Positions 23,677 through 32,224 of a stretch of DNA of 64,000 nucleotides are shown here, in pieces. A program made the translations under genes and the position numbers. Each line of letters opens with the position of its first letter. Position 1 is the first letter of the stretch. The DNA is from Amycolatopsis anabasis (GTDB lineage: Bacteria > Actinomycetota > Actinomycetes > Mycobacteriales > Pseudonocardiaceae): assembly GCF_009765355.1 (NCBI RefSeq), contig NZ_VTHK01000019.1, positions 119,113 to 183,112 of the forward strand, written 5' to 3'. The notes under the pieces were generated by a model. The model searched no databases. It was given only the letters and a program-made list of their open reading frames with translations, and had not been told where the DNA came from.

Positions 23677-24501
23677 GTGGAACAAACGATCGCCGAGCCC
23701 GCAACGAGCACCACCCGTCTGCACGCCGATGCGCTCACCCTCGCCTACGACGGCCGGACGGTCGCCGAGGACCTCGCGGTGGCCATCCCGGACCGGTCGT
23801 TCACCGTGATCGTCGGTCCGAACGCCTGCGGGAAGACCACGCTGCTGCGCGCACTGGCCCGCATGCTCAAACCGCGCAAGGGCATGGTGTACCTGGACGG
23901 CGAGGTGATCACCTCGATGCCGGCGAAACAGGTGGCCCGGCGGCTGGGCCTGCTGCCGCAGAGCTCGATCGCGCCGGACGGCATCACGGTCGCCGATCTC
24001 GTCGCGCGCGGCCGGTACCCGCACCAGCGGCTGCTGCGCCAGTGGTCCCGCGAGGACGCGGCGGTGGTCGAACGTTCCATGGCCGCCACCGGGGTGGCGG
24101 ATCTCGCCGAGCGCCTGGTCGACGAGCTGTCCGGCGGCCAGCGGCAGCGGGTGTGGATGGCGATGGCACTCGCGCAGGAGACCGATCTCCTGCTGCTCGA
24201 CGAGCCGACCACCTATCTGGACATCGCGCACCAGATCGACATTCTCGACCTGTGCGCCGAACTGCACGCGACCGAGGGCCGGACGCTGGTCGCCGTGCTG
24301 CACGACCTCAACCACGCGGCGCGCTACGCCACGCACATGATCGCCATGCGGGGCGGCGAGATCGTGGCCAGCGGGCCGCCGGAGGAAGTGGTCACCGCCG
24401 AGAACGTCGAGCGGATCTTCGAACTCCCCTGCCGGGTGATGCCGGATCCGGAGACCGGCACCCCGCTGGTCATCCCGAAAGCGGTCCGGAAGAGCGCCTG
24501 A
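23677..24501 (+). CDS. Iron-siderophore-type ABC transporter ATP-binding protein
   Basis: 274-aa ATPase of the FecE/FepC group. Seen: Walker A GPNACGKTT (47-55), Q-loop LLPQSS, signature LSGGQRQRVWMA, Walker B LLLLDEPTTYLD and the switch histidine in VLHDLNHAARYA; the PTTYLDIAHQ wording is typical of siderophore/cobalamin importers. It is preceded directly by an iron box, so it should be made only in iron starvation. No permease or binding-protein gene is nearby, so it is an orphan subunit that must work with a transporter encoded elsewhere. GTG start by the leaderless promoter. Confidence 0.93.
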   Translation: MEQTIAEPATSTTRLHADALTLAYDGRTVAEDLAVAIPDRSFTVIVGPNACGKTTLLRALARMLKPRKGMVYLDGEVITSMPAKQVARRLGLLPQSSIAPDGITVADLVARGRYPHQRLLRQWSREDAAVVERSMAATGVADLAERLVDELSGGQRQRVWMAMALAQETDLLLLDEPTTYLDIAHQIDILDLCAELHATEGRTLVAVLHDLNHAARYATHMIAMRGGEIVASGPPEEVVTAENVERIFELPCRVMPDPETGTPLVIPKAVRKSA

Positions 24502-24534
24502 TCCCGGCGCCGTTGATCGAGTACCTTCGGCTTC

Positions 24535-25209
24535 ATGAACGAACGCTGGACCGCGGACCGGCAGCGGTGGACCGCCGTCGATGACTACTTCACCACCAGA
24601 CTGCTGCCCGAGGCGCCGGACCTGGAGGGCGTGCTCACGGCCAGCACCGAGGCGGGCCTGCCGGAGATCTCGGTCAGTCCGGCGCAGGGGAAGCTGCTCA
24701 ACCTCCTCGCGCGGATGGTCGGTGCGAAGTCGATCCTGGAGATCGGCACGCTCGGCGGGTACAGCACGATCTGGCTCGCCCGCGCGCTGCCCGCCGACGG
24801 CCGCCTGGTGACCTTGGAGGCCGAACCGAAGCACGCCGAAGTCGCCCGGAAGAACCTCGAAAAGGCGGGGGTTTCCGAACGCGTGGACATCCGGGTGGGC
24901 CAGGCGCTGGACACTCTCCCCGGGCTGTCCGGCCCGTTCGACCTCACGTTCATCGACGCCGACAAGCCGAACAACCCGGGCTACTTCCGCTGGGCGCTCG
25001 AGTATTCCCGGCCGGGCAGCGTGATCGTCGTGGACAACGTCGTCCGCGCGGGCGCGGTCGCCGATCCGTCGAACACCAGCGCCGCGATCCGAGGCGTGCG
25101 CGAAGTCCACGACCTGATCGCCACCGAACCCCGTGTCGACGCCACCGCCCTGCAAACCGTCGGCGTCAAGGGTTACGACGGTTTCACCCTGGCCCTGGTC
25201 ACCGGCTAA
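24535..25209 (+). CDS. SAM-dependent O-methyltransferase (class I, caffeoyl-CoA OMT-like)
   Basis: 224-aa methyltransferase. Seen: PAQGKLLNLLARMVGAKSILEIGTLGGYSTIWLA (motif I, residues about 50-80), VTLEAEPKHAEVARKNL (acidic ribose-binding residue), DLTFIDADKPNN with metal-binding acidic residues, and IVVDNVVRAG. This set is that of cation-dependent O-methyltransferases acting on catechol-like or related small molecules. It starts 33 bp after the ATPase gene on the same strand and might share its iron-dependent transcript; methylation of a catechol is a possible link, but only inferred. Confidence 0.9.
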   Translation: MNERWTADRQRWTAVDDYFTTRLLPEAPDLEGVLTASTEAGLPEISVSPAQGKLLNLLARMVGAKSILEIGTLGGYSTIWLARALPADGRLVTLEAEPKHAEVARKNLEKAGVSERVDIRVGQALDTLPGLSGPFDLTFIDADKPNNPGYFRWALEYSRPGSVIVVDNVVRAGAVADPSNTSAAIRGVREVHDLIATEPRVDATALQTVGVKGYDGFTLALVTG

Positions 25210-25535
25210 CCGAACTTCGCGAGATGCTCGCGGACCCACCGCTGCCCGAACCCCGCGAGCGTCTCCGAATCCCACCGGCCGCGGATCGGAATGCCGTCCC
25301 AGAGCCGCATCCGGTTGCCCTGGATGGTGCCGTGCGCGATGTTCACCTGGGTCATCCCCTCGACCCAGGTGAACACGAAGTGCGCGTACATGTAGACCAG
25401 CGCCCGCTCACCACTCCGCGCGGCGACCAGAACCGGCCCCTCGCTCGGATACGGCACCCGAAAGACAACATGCTCGCGCCCCTTGCAGTCGACAAACGTC
25501 TCCCGCATCCCGCCCGGCACGATTACCGGCTCCAC
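25206..25535 (-). CDS. Hypothetical protein
   Basis: 109-aa soluble protein, mostly beta-strand in appearance (EHVVFRVPYPSEGPVLVAAR, LVYMYAHFVFTWVEGMTQVNIAHGTIQGNRMRLWDG). No known motif. GTG at 25535 lies 3 nt after the stop of the zinc-knuckle gene, so it seems to be the last gene of the XRE cluster. Its stop overlaps the convergent methyltransferase stop by 4 bp. It is more GC-rich than the rest of the cluster. Confidence 0.6.
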   Translation of the reverse strand: MEPVIVPGGMRETFVDCKGREHVVFRVPYPSEGPVLVAARSGERALVYMYAHFVFTWVEGMTQVNIAHGTIQGNRMRLWDGIPIRGRWDSETLAGFGQRWVREHLAKFG

Positions 25536-25538
25536 CGA

Positions 25539-25688
25539 TCAATCCTCCACAATAGTGATCGTGCCGGTCCCATCACATTTCGAACAACCCTTACCTTTGC
25601 AGTCGCCACAAGTACTCGTAATATCGTTCATAACACCGAAATCTAGCGTCGCCGAACCGCCAGAATCGAGCCTCAGACTCGAGTGCAC
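25539..25688 (-). CDS. Small zinc-knuckle protein
   Basis: About 49 aa from a GTG at 25688, ending in a cysteine-rich knuckle STCGDCKGKGCSKCDGTGT (two CxxC pairs, like half of a DnaJ-type zinc domain) and an acidic tail. The reading frame is open up to 25751, but the extra part overlaps the end of the XRE gene, so I prefer the start just after that gene's TAG. There is no clear ribosome site. Function unknown; the motif suggests zinc binding and protein or nucleic-acid contact. Confidence 0.5.
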   Translation of the reverse strand: MHSSLRLDSGGSATLDFGVMNDITSTCGDCKGKGCSKCDGTGTITIVED

Positions 25689-25698
25689 ATAAACTCGA

Positions 25699-26544
25699 CT
25701 ACGCGGAGAACTCCACTGCAATTGAACGAAGAAATTCGCCCGCTTGAGCACCCGTCAAAGCGGAATCCAGAAAATAATGAAAAATATTCAGATGATACGA
25801 AACATCCCGCGGATCGCGCAGCGCCACAGAACCCGAGAACATCTCCACTTCCACAAGCCGCTCGTCGAAGATAACGAACGAGTTCAAGGGCGAAGCATGC
25901 ACCTCAACCGACTGCGGAACTACCGCGACTTCCACACTCGGCTTCTCAGAAACCTGCGCCAAATGAGCTATCTGTCGCGCCATGACATCGGAAGCGGCCC
26001 GTCGCCACCGCACGGCTTGCTCGGTCAGCAGAAAGAGGAAACGTCGAGATGTATCTTCAAGTATCTCCTGCCGAGCGATTCGGGCATCGACCGCTCGCTC
26101 AACATCTCGCGCCGGACGTCCCTTGATGGTCGGCGTAAACACCTGTCGCGCGTAGTCGCGTATCTGCAGCAATCCCGCTGGTATAGCCGGGGTGAAATGA
26201 CGGACCGTTCGGGAGGATTCATCGAGCGCCCGAAGTTCGTCCTGCCCACGCCACACTCCGACACGCGCCAGCGCGCGCACTGACCGATAGTCAACGTTTG
26301 CCCGCCTAGCCAGATCTACTAGTTCATCGGCTACGCCTGGCGGGACGTCGAGCGCTTTGAGTATTCGCTCGACGTCAACGACTGACGGCAGCACCTTGCC
26401 GGTCTCGATGCGGCTGATCTTTCCCTGACTCATGGCACAACGAACTGCCAGCCTCTCACCGGAGAGGCCAGCGGTTCGGCGAAGTTCTCGCAATGCCTGG
26501 GCCAGGTCCTTGCGCCGGTCACCCTGCCGATCAGGCTCCAGCAT
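25699..26544 (-). CDS. XRE-family regulator with DUF5753 domain
   Basis: 281-aa protein: N-terminal helix-turn-helix (ALRELRRTAGLSGERLAVRCAMSQGKISRIETGK, residues about 16-50) and a C-terminal DUF5753 domain (HFTPAIPAGLLQIRDYARQVF onward, ending FHYFLDSALTGAQAGEFLRS). The ATG at 26544 overlaps the end of the DUF6879 gene by 14 bp. Such regulators are numerous in Streptomyces-like actinobacteria and usually sit next to a small partner (DUF397 or DUF6879). Base composition is clearly lower in GC than the flanking genes. Confidence 0.88.
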   Translation of the reverse strand: MLEPDRQGDRRKDLAQALRELRRTAGLSGERLAVRCAMSQGKISRIETGKVLPSVVDVERILKALDVPPGVADELVDLARRANVDYRSVRALARVGVWRGQDELRALDESSRTVRHFTPAIPAGLLQIRDYARQVFTPTIKGRPARDVERAVDARIARQEILEDTSRRFLFLLTEQAVRWRRAASDVMARQIAHLAQVSEKPSVEVAVVPQSVEVHASPLNSFVIFDERLVEVEMFSGSVALRDPRDVSYHLNIFHYFLDSALTGAQAGEFLRSIAVEFSA

Positions 26545-27046
26545 CCCAGTCTTGGAACGGCACCCCCTTCGCCAGCGCGATATCACGCCACTGCAAATAC
26601 CGCTCGATATCCGGGTTCTCAATCAGCTCATGACTGATAAGCGTTCCATCCGGCCTGAAGTTGAGGTGAACAACCTTCTCTTCATCGAACATCCAAAAGT
26701 CCTGATCAGGCACCTCCAGACTTTTGTCAGTGTCGTCGATGATGCGGTAATCTTCACCTGCCTCGACATTTCCCGGAACTGCCCAGGAAAGCAGGTACCG
26801 CATGTATTCACCAAAGGGCCTGCGTACAACCTTGGCTCGCTGCAGCCTCTTTCCCTCAGCAGCCCAAGCACGTACTTCTTCTTGCCATTTTGAGTTGTGG
26901 TTGTCAGGCTTTGGCTCCCCCCTGCGGAAACGATCGAAGTCGGGTTGATGCCGAGGGATTGTGTAAGTCTGCTGGAGTTCCATACGAAACGCGGAACGTT
27001 TGAAGTCGTCGAAACACGCGTTCCACTCATCATCATCCAAGAGCAC
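26531..27046 (-). CDS. DUF6879-family protein
   Basis: 171-aa protein matching the DUF6879 look: DDFKRSAFRMELQQTYTIP near the N terminus, WAAEGKRLQRAKVVRRPFGEYMRYLLSWAVPGNVEAGEDYRI in the middle and DFWMFDEEKVVHLNF followed by an acidic/aromatic C terminus. These proteins occur beside XRE-DUF5753 regulators. The GTG at 27046 overlaps the upstream small gene by 14 bp, and its own end overlaps the XRE gene by 14 bp, so the three are coupled. Molecular role unknown; possibly a partner of the regulator. Confidence 0.75.
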   Translation of the reverse strand: MLLDDDEWNACFDDFKRSAFRMELQQTYTIPRHQPDFDRFRRGEPKPDNHNSKWQEEVRAWAAEGKRLQRAKVVRRPFGEYMRYLLSWAVPGNVEAGEDYRIIDDTDKSLEVPDQDFWMFDEEKVVHLNFRPDGTLISHELIENPDIERYLQWRDIALAKGVPFQDWDAGA

Positions 27047-27230
27047 GCAACGCCTCCTTCACGAGGGAGACCGGCAACTCCACTGCCCGCTCTCCCGGTG
27101 TCAGTGTCAGCCCGACAGCGGAATGCACAGCGTAGCCTTGGAAGACCAGGGTTCCTCGGTCCGACAGATGAACCGTCGGACAATGTCGGTCTTCGCATTC
27201 ACCCGCGAGTCTTGTCAGTTTCAGTTCCAT
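27033..27230 (-). CDS. Small conserved-looking protein heading the XRE/DUF6879 operon
   Basis: 65 aa: MELKLTRLAGECEDRHCPTVHLSDRGTLVFQGYAV and a helical C terminus. The EC.DRHCPTV segment with two cysteines and a histidine is reminiscent of small proteins found before DUF6879 genes. I start it at ATG 27230 because TAGCGT lies 7 nt upstream, a leaderless -10 box on the minus strand; GTG at 27239 is an alternative. It overlaps the next gene by 14 bp. Confidence 0.6.
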   Translation of the reverse strand: MELKLTRLAGECEDRHCPTVHLSDRGTLVFQGYAVHSAVGLTLTPGERAVELPVSLVKEALRALG

Positions 27231-27299
27231 GTCCGCCACGCTAGCGGGCACAGTGGGTACATACAAGGTGCACAGAGAGTTATTCGCGAGTTGGCATAA

Positions 27300-29402
27300 T
27301 CAGTTTGTGGTCCAGGTGGGCCAGGTGGTGAGGTCCAGGGTGTCCAGGGAGCCGAAGGTGGCGCCGCGGACCTGGGCCGCCGTGGTGATCGCGAAGATCG
27401 CGCAGCCGTAGATCGGTTTGCCCGGCGCGGCTTCCTCGGTCAGCGGCGGGCAGTCGATCACCTTGCCGTAGCCGCTCGCCTCGGTGATCGGGAGGCCGCG
27501 GTCGTCGCGCAGGTAAAGGTGGCTGAAGGCGGTGGCGGGCAACGAACCCGAGCCGATCGCGGTGATCGCGGCGCGCAGGATCACGTAGCGCGTGCCCGGG
27601 GGTGGGGCGCCTTCGGGCAGGTATGCCGAGGTTTGCTCGATCAGGTCGAAGCGGGCGCGTACCGCGGTTCCGGTCGCCGCCGTGCCGACGTGGGCGTCCG
27701 CGGCGGGGCCGCCGAGGGTGCCGACCGGACGCAGCGGCGCGGGGGTCGTACCGGTGGCGGGGAGGGTGACCGGGACGGACACCGGCGGTTTGGCGCCGGG
27801 GCGGGAACCGATGCCGCCGAAGAGGACCGCGGTGACCGGAGTGGCTTGCGGGACAAGGAAAACCGCGCGTCCGGGGAGGCGTGCGCCCGGGTCGATCCGG
27901 TCCACCGGGGCTTCCGCCTGGCCGCATTCCGGGGACGGGCCGCAGGACCACGCGTCGAAGAGCTGGCCGCGGTCGTCGGCGAGGCGGAACAAGAACTTCG
28001 GCGGGGCCTCCAGCGCCGGGCCCGCGACGTGGTGCAGGTCCGCTTCGGCGAGCACCCAGCGGAAACCGGCCGGGGCGGGTCCGTACGGTCCGGGCGGGGT
28101 GGTGGTGACCTCGGCGCGCTTCATCGTCACCTCGAGCGTGATCCCGTCGCGGCCGTACTCGTAACGCACGGTCTGGCCGAACTGTCCACTGAGGACGTTC
28201 AACGGGCTCGGATTGGCTTGCCGTTCGCCCGGGAGCTTGGGTGGCAGGGAAACCTCGTCGGCCCGACTGGTCGGCGCGAGCTGGGCGATCACGGGCGACG
28301 CCACTCCGGCGACCGGGCGCGCCGGCCGGACCACCACCAGCGCCACGACCGCGAGCAGCACGACCGCCAGCAGCGCCGCCGCGGCGACCACCGCTGCCCG
28401 GTGCCGGGGAGGCTCTCCAGGTGTATCCACAGTGGACACATGGGAAGCGGCCGCGAGCAGCAGGGCGCCGCGGGCGACGGCGGTTTCCGGTTCCGGGTCG
28501 GCGGTCACCCGGCCGCGTTCGGCGAGTCGGCGAGACAGCAGCGGGATCCGGCTGGAACCGCCGACCACGAGCGCCCGGTGCACCGGGACGCCCGCGGTGA
28601 CGCGATCGGCGAGGGCGAGGATTTCCTCGCTCTCCCCGGCGATCAGGTGCTCGAATTCGGCGCGGCTGACCGGCACGGTTTCGCCGCCGGGCACCGCGAT
28701 CTCCGCCTTTTCGTAGCGGGACAACAACTCCTTCGCCGAGCGGGCGGCGTCGAGCAGGGCGGCGCGGTCGCGGGGCGGCAGTTCCCCGCGGTGCGCGAAG
28801 TCCGCGAGGCGGCGATCGAGATCGTCACCGCCGCGGGGCAACCCGCCCGCGCCGAGGACGGTCAGGCCACCGGGGGCCGCGCGCACGACCGCGACATCGC
28901 AGGTGCCGCCGCCGAAGTCCACCACGAGCAGGTTCTCCCCCGGCGGCAACGCGGCACTCGCCGCGGCGGCGACTGGTTCGACGGCCGTGCTCACCCGGGG
29001 CGCCAACCCTTCGGCGGCCCGCAGCAACCGGCCGATCCGCACCGGTTCCCAGTCCGCCGGATGAGTCAGGACCAGTTCCGCCACCGGCTCCCCGGCCTGG
29101 CGCGCGGCCTCGTCCACCACCCGCCGCAGCACGGCCCGGACCAGCTCGGTCACCGGCAGCGAGAACGCGCCGAGCCGGATCTCCTCCTCCGCGAGCGATT
29201 TTGGGGCGCGCACCAGCCGGGCGGGATCGGCACGTCCCATCCGCACGGCATCCGCCCCGACGACCAGCCGGTCGCCCGCGAAGACCGCCGAGGGCAGCCG
29301 CGGCGATCCGTCCACGGTCACCAGGCGCGGTTCAACGCCCGGCGACGCGAACAACGCGACCGTGCTGGTGGTGCCGAAGTCGACGGCCAGGCGGATGGCC
29401 AC
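27300..29402 (-). CDS. Membrane-anchored Hsp70-like protein with extracellular domain (second of tandem pair)
   Basis: 700 aa. Residues 1-320 form an actin/Hsp70 ATPase: VDFGTTSTVALF (phosphate 1), VVDFGGGTCDVAVV (phosphate 2, about 160-173) and VVGGSSRIPLL (adenosine, about 279-289). There is no Hsp70 substrate-binding domain; instead a short linker, one membrane helix (about 336-358), and about 340 extracellular residues. The ectodomain appears to hold two similar beta modules (FRWVLAEADLHHV...FRLADDRGQLFD; TRYVILRAAITAI...LYLRDDRGLPI) that look like DUF4352-type Ig folds. GTG start directly abuts the stop of the first copy. Role unknown; an ATP-gated transmembrane sensor or adhesin chaperone is conceivable. 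Confidence 0.85.
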   Translation of the reverse strand: MAIRLAVDFGTTSTVALFASPGVEPRLVTVDGSPRLPSAVFAGDRLVVGADAVRMGRADPARLVRAPKSLAEEEIRLGAFSLPVTELVRAVLRRVVDEAARQAGEPVAELVLTHPADWEPVRIGRLLRAAEGLAPRVSTAVEPVAAAASAALPPGENLLVVDFGGGTCDVAVVRAAPGGLTVLGAGGLPRGGDDLDRRLADFAHRGELPPRDRAALLDAARSAKELLSRYEKAEIAVPGGETVPVSRAEFEHLIAGESEEILALADRVTAGVPVHRALVVGGSSRIPLLSRRLAERGRVTADPEPETAVARGALLLAAASHVSTVDTPGEPPRHRAAVVAAAALLAVVLLAVVALVVVRPARPVAGVASPVIAQLAPTSRADEVSLPPKLPGERQANPSPLNVLSGQFGQTVRYEYGRDGITLEVTMKRAEVTTTPPGPYGPAPAGFRWVLAEADLHHVAGPALEAPPKFLFRLADDRGQLFDAWSCGPSPECGQAEAPVDRIDPGARLPGRAVFLVPQATPVTAVLFGGIGSRPGAKPPVSVPVTLPATGTTPAPLRPVGTLGGPAADAHVGTAATGTAVRARFDLIEQTSAYLPEGAPPPGTRYVILRAAITAIGSGSLPATAFSHLYLRDDRGLPITEASGYGKVIDCPPLTEEAAPGKPIYGCAIFAITTAAQVRGATFGSLDTLDLTTWPTWTTN

Positions 29403-31679
29403 CTACAGGCCCCACACGTGGGGATTCCCGTCCCCGGTGCCCGACCAGAGCACCGAACCCAGCGGCATCCCGGTCGGCAGGGCGAACAGCAGGCACAGGG
29501 TGAGCCGCCCCTTGTTCTTCACCGGCTGGCCATTGCCGTCCTTCACCGCCGTGCAGCCGTTCGCCGACGAGTAGTGCGACCCGGCGAGGTACTGCCGCCG
29601 GTCGTCGCGCAGCAGCACGCCGCCGAGCAGGCGCGTCAGATCCACCGGCTCGTCGGTTTCGGCGACCATGCGCAGCAGCACGCCGGTGCTGCCGGGCAAC
29701 GAGATCGGCTCGTAGTCGAAATAGGCGCTGGGCGTCCGGACCGTGTCGACCACGGCGACGCGCACCGGCACCCCGTCCACGGTGACCATCCGCACGGTGC
29801 CCAGCGGGATCCGGGTCGGCGCCGGTTTCGGTTCGCCGGTGACCCGCGCGCCGGTGACCGGGACCAGGATCCCGTGCTGTCGCATGCCCGGATGCCCCTG
29901 CGTGCTGCCCGCGATGGCGACCGCGGTGACCGGGGTGACCGCGGACAGCAGGAACGCGTAGCACTGCCGCGCCTCCTGCCCGGCTTCCAGGGTCGCGGGT
30001 GTCTGCAGTGGACAGTCGGACGGGAGGCTGGCGTCGATGAGCGGCCGGATGAACAGCCCGCGGTCGTCGACGAGGAAGATGTCCTTGGTGAAGTACGGGG
30101 GTTTCGCCGGGGAACGGGCCTTGATCGTGGTGTCCAGCAGGACCCAGCGGCCGTCCTCGCCGGTGGAGTTGGCGCCCACCGAGTTCAGCTTGTCGGTCGC
30201 CGGATCGGTGACCGCGTTGACCACGAAGTCGACGTCGAAACCGCCGTAGACGACCTCGGTCGGCACGCCGACCTGCGCGGGCACCAGGCCGTCGGTGGGG
30301 CGGCCCTGGGTCACCAGCTCGTTGCCCGGGGCGGCGGGCGGCAGCGCGAGCCGTTCGCTGGTGGGCCCGGCCTGCCCGCCGACGGTGACCGGCCACAGCA
30401 CCAGCCCGGCGACCACTGCGGCGACCAGGGCCACCGCACCGACGGCCAGCGTGGCGACCGCCGCGCGGCGGCGTCCGGGCGGCGGGGGCTCCGTGGCGAG
30501 GATCGGTTGCGGGCCGGAGACCGGCGCCGGGCGCGCGACCGGCTGCGGACCCGAGGCGGGTTGCCGGACGGCGACCGGCTGGGGTGCCGAAGGAGGTGGC
30601 GCGGGACGGCGTTCGGGTTCGGTCACCACGCGGTGCGCGCCCAGTGCGACAACCGCCTCCGGCTGGTCGTCCAGGCGGACCGCGATCCCGGTGACCTCCC
30701 CGACCGCCCGCGCGAGCAACGGGATCCGCGCCGACCCGCCCGCGAGCTGGATCGCGCCGGGGGCCGCTCCGGCCGAGCCGATCACGTCCCGGATCAGTTC
30801 CGCGGCCCGCAGGACATCGGGCCGGATGAGCCCGTCGAACTCGGCGCGGGTGACCAGCGCGTCCGGCAGCTCACCGGGCAGCACGATCTCCGCCTGCGGA
30901 TGCCGGGACAGCAGTTCCTTGGCCTGGCGCACATCGGTCCGGAAGGCGGTGAGTTCGCGCAGCGACGCGCCGCCGCGGCCGGGAATCCCGCCGCCGCCCA
31001 GGTACTCGGACAGCCCCGGCACCGCGGCCCGCAGGTGGTCGACCAGTCGCTGATCGAGATCCTGCCCGCCGAGATCGGGAAGGCCGCCGGTGGCCAGCAC
31101 CTCCAGGCCGCCGCTCTCGGCCCGCCGCACCACCGCCGCGTCGCAGGTCCCGCCGCCGAAGTCCAGCACACCCAGGGGCTGCCCCGGCGCCAGCGGGGAA
31201 CGTGCGGAGAACCAGGCGGCGGCGCCGACCGGTTCCGCGACCGTGCTGGTCCGGGGCGCGAGCCCCTGCGCGGCGGCGAGCAGCGTGCCCAGCCGGGCCG
31301 AACCCCAGTCCGCCGGATGCGTGAGGACCAGCTGCTGCACCGGGCCGACCAGCTGCCGGGCGGCCTCGACCGCGGCGGCCAGCACCGCGCGGATCAACGC
31401 GACGACCGGCACCACGGTGTCACCGAGCAGCACCTCCTGCTCGTCGATGCGCGCCTTGGGGCGGCTCTCCAGCCGCGCGGGCTCGGCTTCGGCCAGCCGC
31501 AGCGCGTCCCGCCCGGCCACCAGGCGCCCGTCCCGGTCCAGGAAGACCGCGGACGGCATCCACGGCTCACCGTCCAGGGTGACCAGTCGTGCCGGGGTGC
31601 CGGGTGCGGAAACCACGGCGACCGTGTGCGAACTGCCGAAGTCGATCGTCGCCGTCGCCGGGCTCACGCGCTCCCCCAC
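29403..31679 (-). CDS. Membrane-anchored Hsp70-like protein with extracellular domain (first of tandem pair)
   Basis: 758 aa, paralogue of the following gene. ATPase domain residues about 8-350: IDFGSSHTVAVVS, VLDFGGGTCDAAVV (171-184) and LAGGSARIPLLARA (312-325). Then a Pro/Gln-rich linker with repeated SGPQP-like units (about 358-402), one membrane helix (about 407-429) and a 325-residue ectodomain with two DUF4352-like modules (GRWVLLDTTIKA...IFLVDDRGLFI; GVLLRMVAETDEPV...VLLRDDRRQYL) and paired cysteines (DCPLQTP/QCYAF; GCTAV/LCLLF). GTG at 31679 is used; GTG at 31667 behind GGGGGAG is equally possible. It follows the small 113-aa gene by 13 bp. Confidence 0.85.
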   Translation of the reverse strand: MGERVSPATATIDFGSSHTVAVVSAPGTPARLVTLDGEPWMPSAVFLDRDGRLVAGRDALRLAEAEPARLESRPKARIDEQEVLLGDTVVPVVALIRAVLAAAVEAARQLVGPVQQLVLTHPADWGSARLGTLLAAAQGLAPRTSTVAEPVGAAAWFSARSPLAPGQPLGVLDFGGGTCDAAVVRRAESGGLEVLATGGLPDLGGQDLDQRLVDHLRAAVPGLSEYLGGGGIPGRGGASLRELTAFRTDVRQAKELLSRHPQAEIVLPGELPDALVTRAEFDGLIRPDVLRAAELIRDVIGSAGAAPGAIQLAGGSARIPLLARAVGEVTGIAVRLDDQPEAVVALGAHRVVTEPERRPAPPPSAPQPVAVRQPASGPQPVARPAPVSGPQPILATEPPPPGRRRAAVATLAVGAVALVAAVVAGLVLWPVTVGGQAGPTSERLALPPAAPGNELVTQGRPTDGLVPAQVGVPTEVVYGGFDVDFVVNAVTDPATDKLNSVGANSTGEDGRWVLLDTTIKARSPAKPPYFTKDIFLVDDRGLFIRPLIDASLPSDCPLQTPATLEAGQEARQCYAFLLSAVTPVTAVAIAGSTQGHPGMRQHGILVPVTGARVTGEPKPAPTRIPLGTVRMVTVDGVPVRVAVVDTVRTPSAYFDYEPISLPGSTGVLLRMVAETDEPVDLTRLLGGVLLRDDRRQYLAGSHYSSANGCTAVKDGNGQPVKNKGRLTLCLLFALPTGMPLGSVLWSGTGDGNPHVWGL

Positions 31680-31692
31680 ATTCCGCCGGGCG

Positions 31693-32034
31693 TCACCCGC
31701 CCTGCTTACCGCGTTTCAGTCGCTCGGTGTACTCGCGCATCCGCTTCGGGTAACCGACCTTGGCCACCTCGTAGACCGGAATCGACCGCTTGCGGCCGAA
31801 CTGCTGCGCGGCCTCCAGGCTGGCGATCCGGCGGCGGGTCCATTCGCCGTCGTGCGCGATGAGCACCACCGTGGTCTCGGTGACGGTAGTGCGCGGCTCG
31901 ACGTAGGCCTCGACCCCGTGTCGCGCGGCCGCCCACTCCTCGAGATGCCTGGTGTCCTCGTCGGAGGCTTTTCGCAGCGTGCCGGGCCGGCCACCCCCCT
32001 TGTGCTTCCTGCGGAACGAGTCGAAGAGACCCAC
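31693..32034 (-). CDS. Conserved small basic protein upstream of the Hsp70-like pair
   Basis: 113 aa beginning VGLFDSFRRKHKGGGRPGTLRKASDEDTRHLEEW, then TVVLIAHDGEWTRRRIASLEAAQQFGRKRSIPVYEVAKVGYPKRMREY. Proteins of this form occur in actinobacteria and are sometimes labelled oxidoreductase without any catalytic motif; I see none. The GTG at 32034 matches the conserved GLFDSF start and follows GAGG. It is 13 bp before the first Hsp70-like gene, so the three genes form one unit, divergent from lpd. Confidence 0.7.
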   Translation of the reverse strand: MGLFDSFRRKHKGGGRPGTLRKASDEDTRHLEEWAAARHGVEAYVEPRTTVTETTVVLIAHDGEWTRRRIASLEAAQQFGRKRSIPVYEVAKVGYPKRMREYTERLKRGKQGG

Positions 32035-32224
32035 CTCGACCACCTCACTTCTGGCTGGCTTCGCCCGATCATTATCCCGGGCGCGACCCACGTGCGTAGC
32101 CGCACACCCGGCTAAGTCGCAAGCTCATCAGACGTAGTGACAAGATGAGGTGTGTTCCGCGCGCGCAACAGCGCCGCGCGGGCCCACGAGCACCACCAAT
32201 GTTGCCTGCCGAGGAGTTATTGAA

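Noticed and set aside
27519..31862. Very long open frame (over 1400 codons) on the plus strand
   Set aside because: It is the complement of the two Hsp70-like genes; high-GC codon bias leaves the opposite frame open. The translation is Arg/Gly-rich with no domain.
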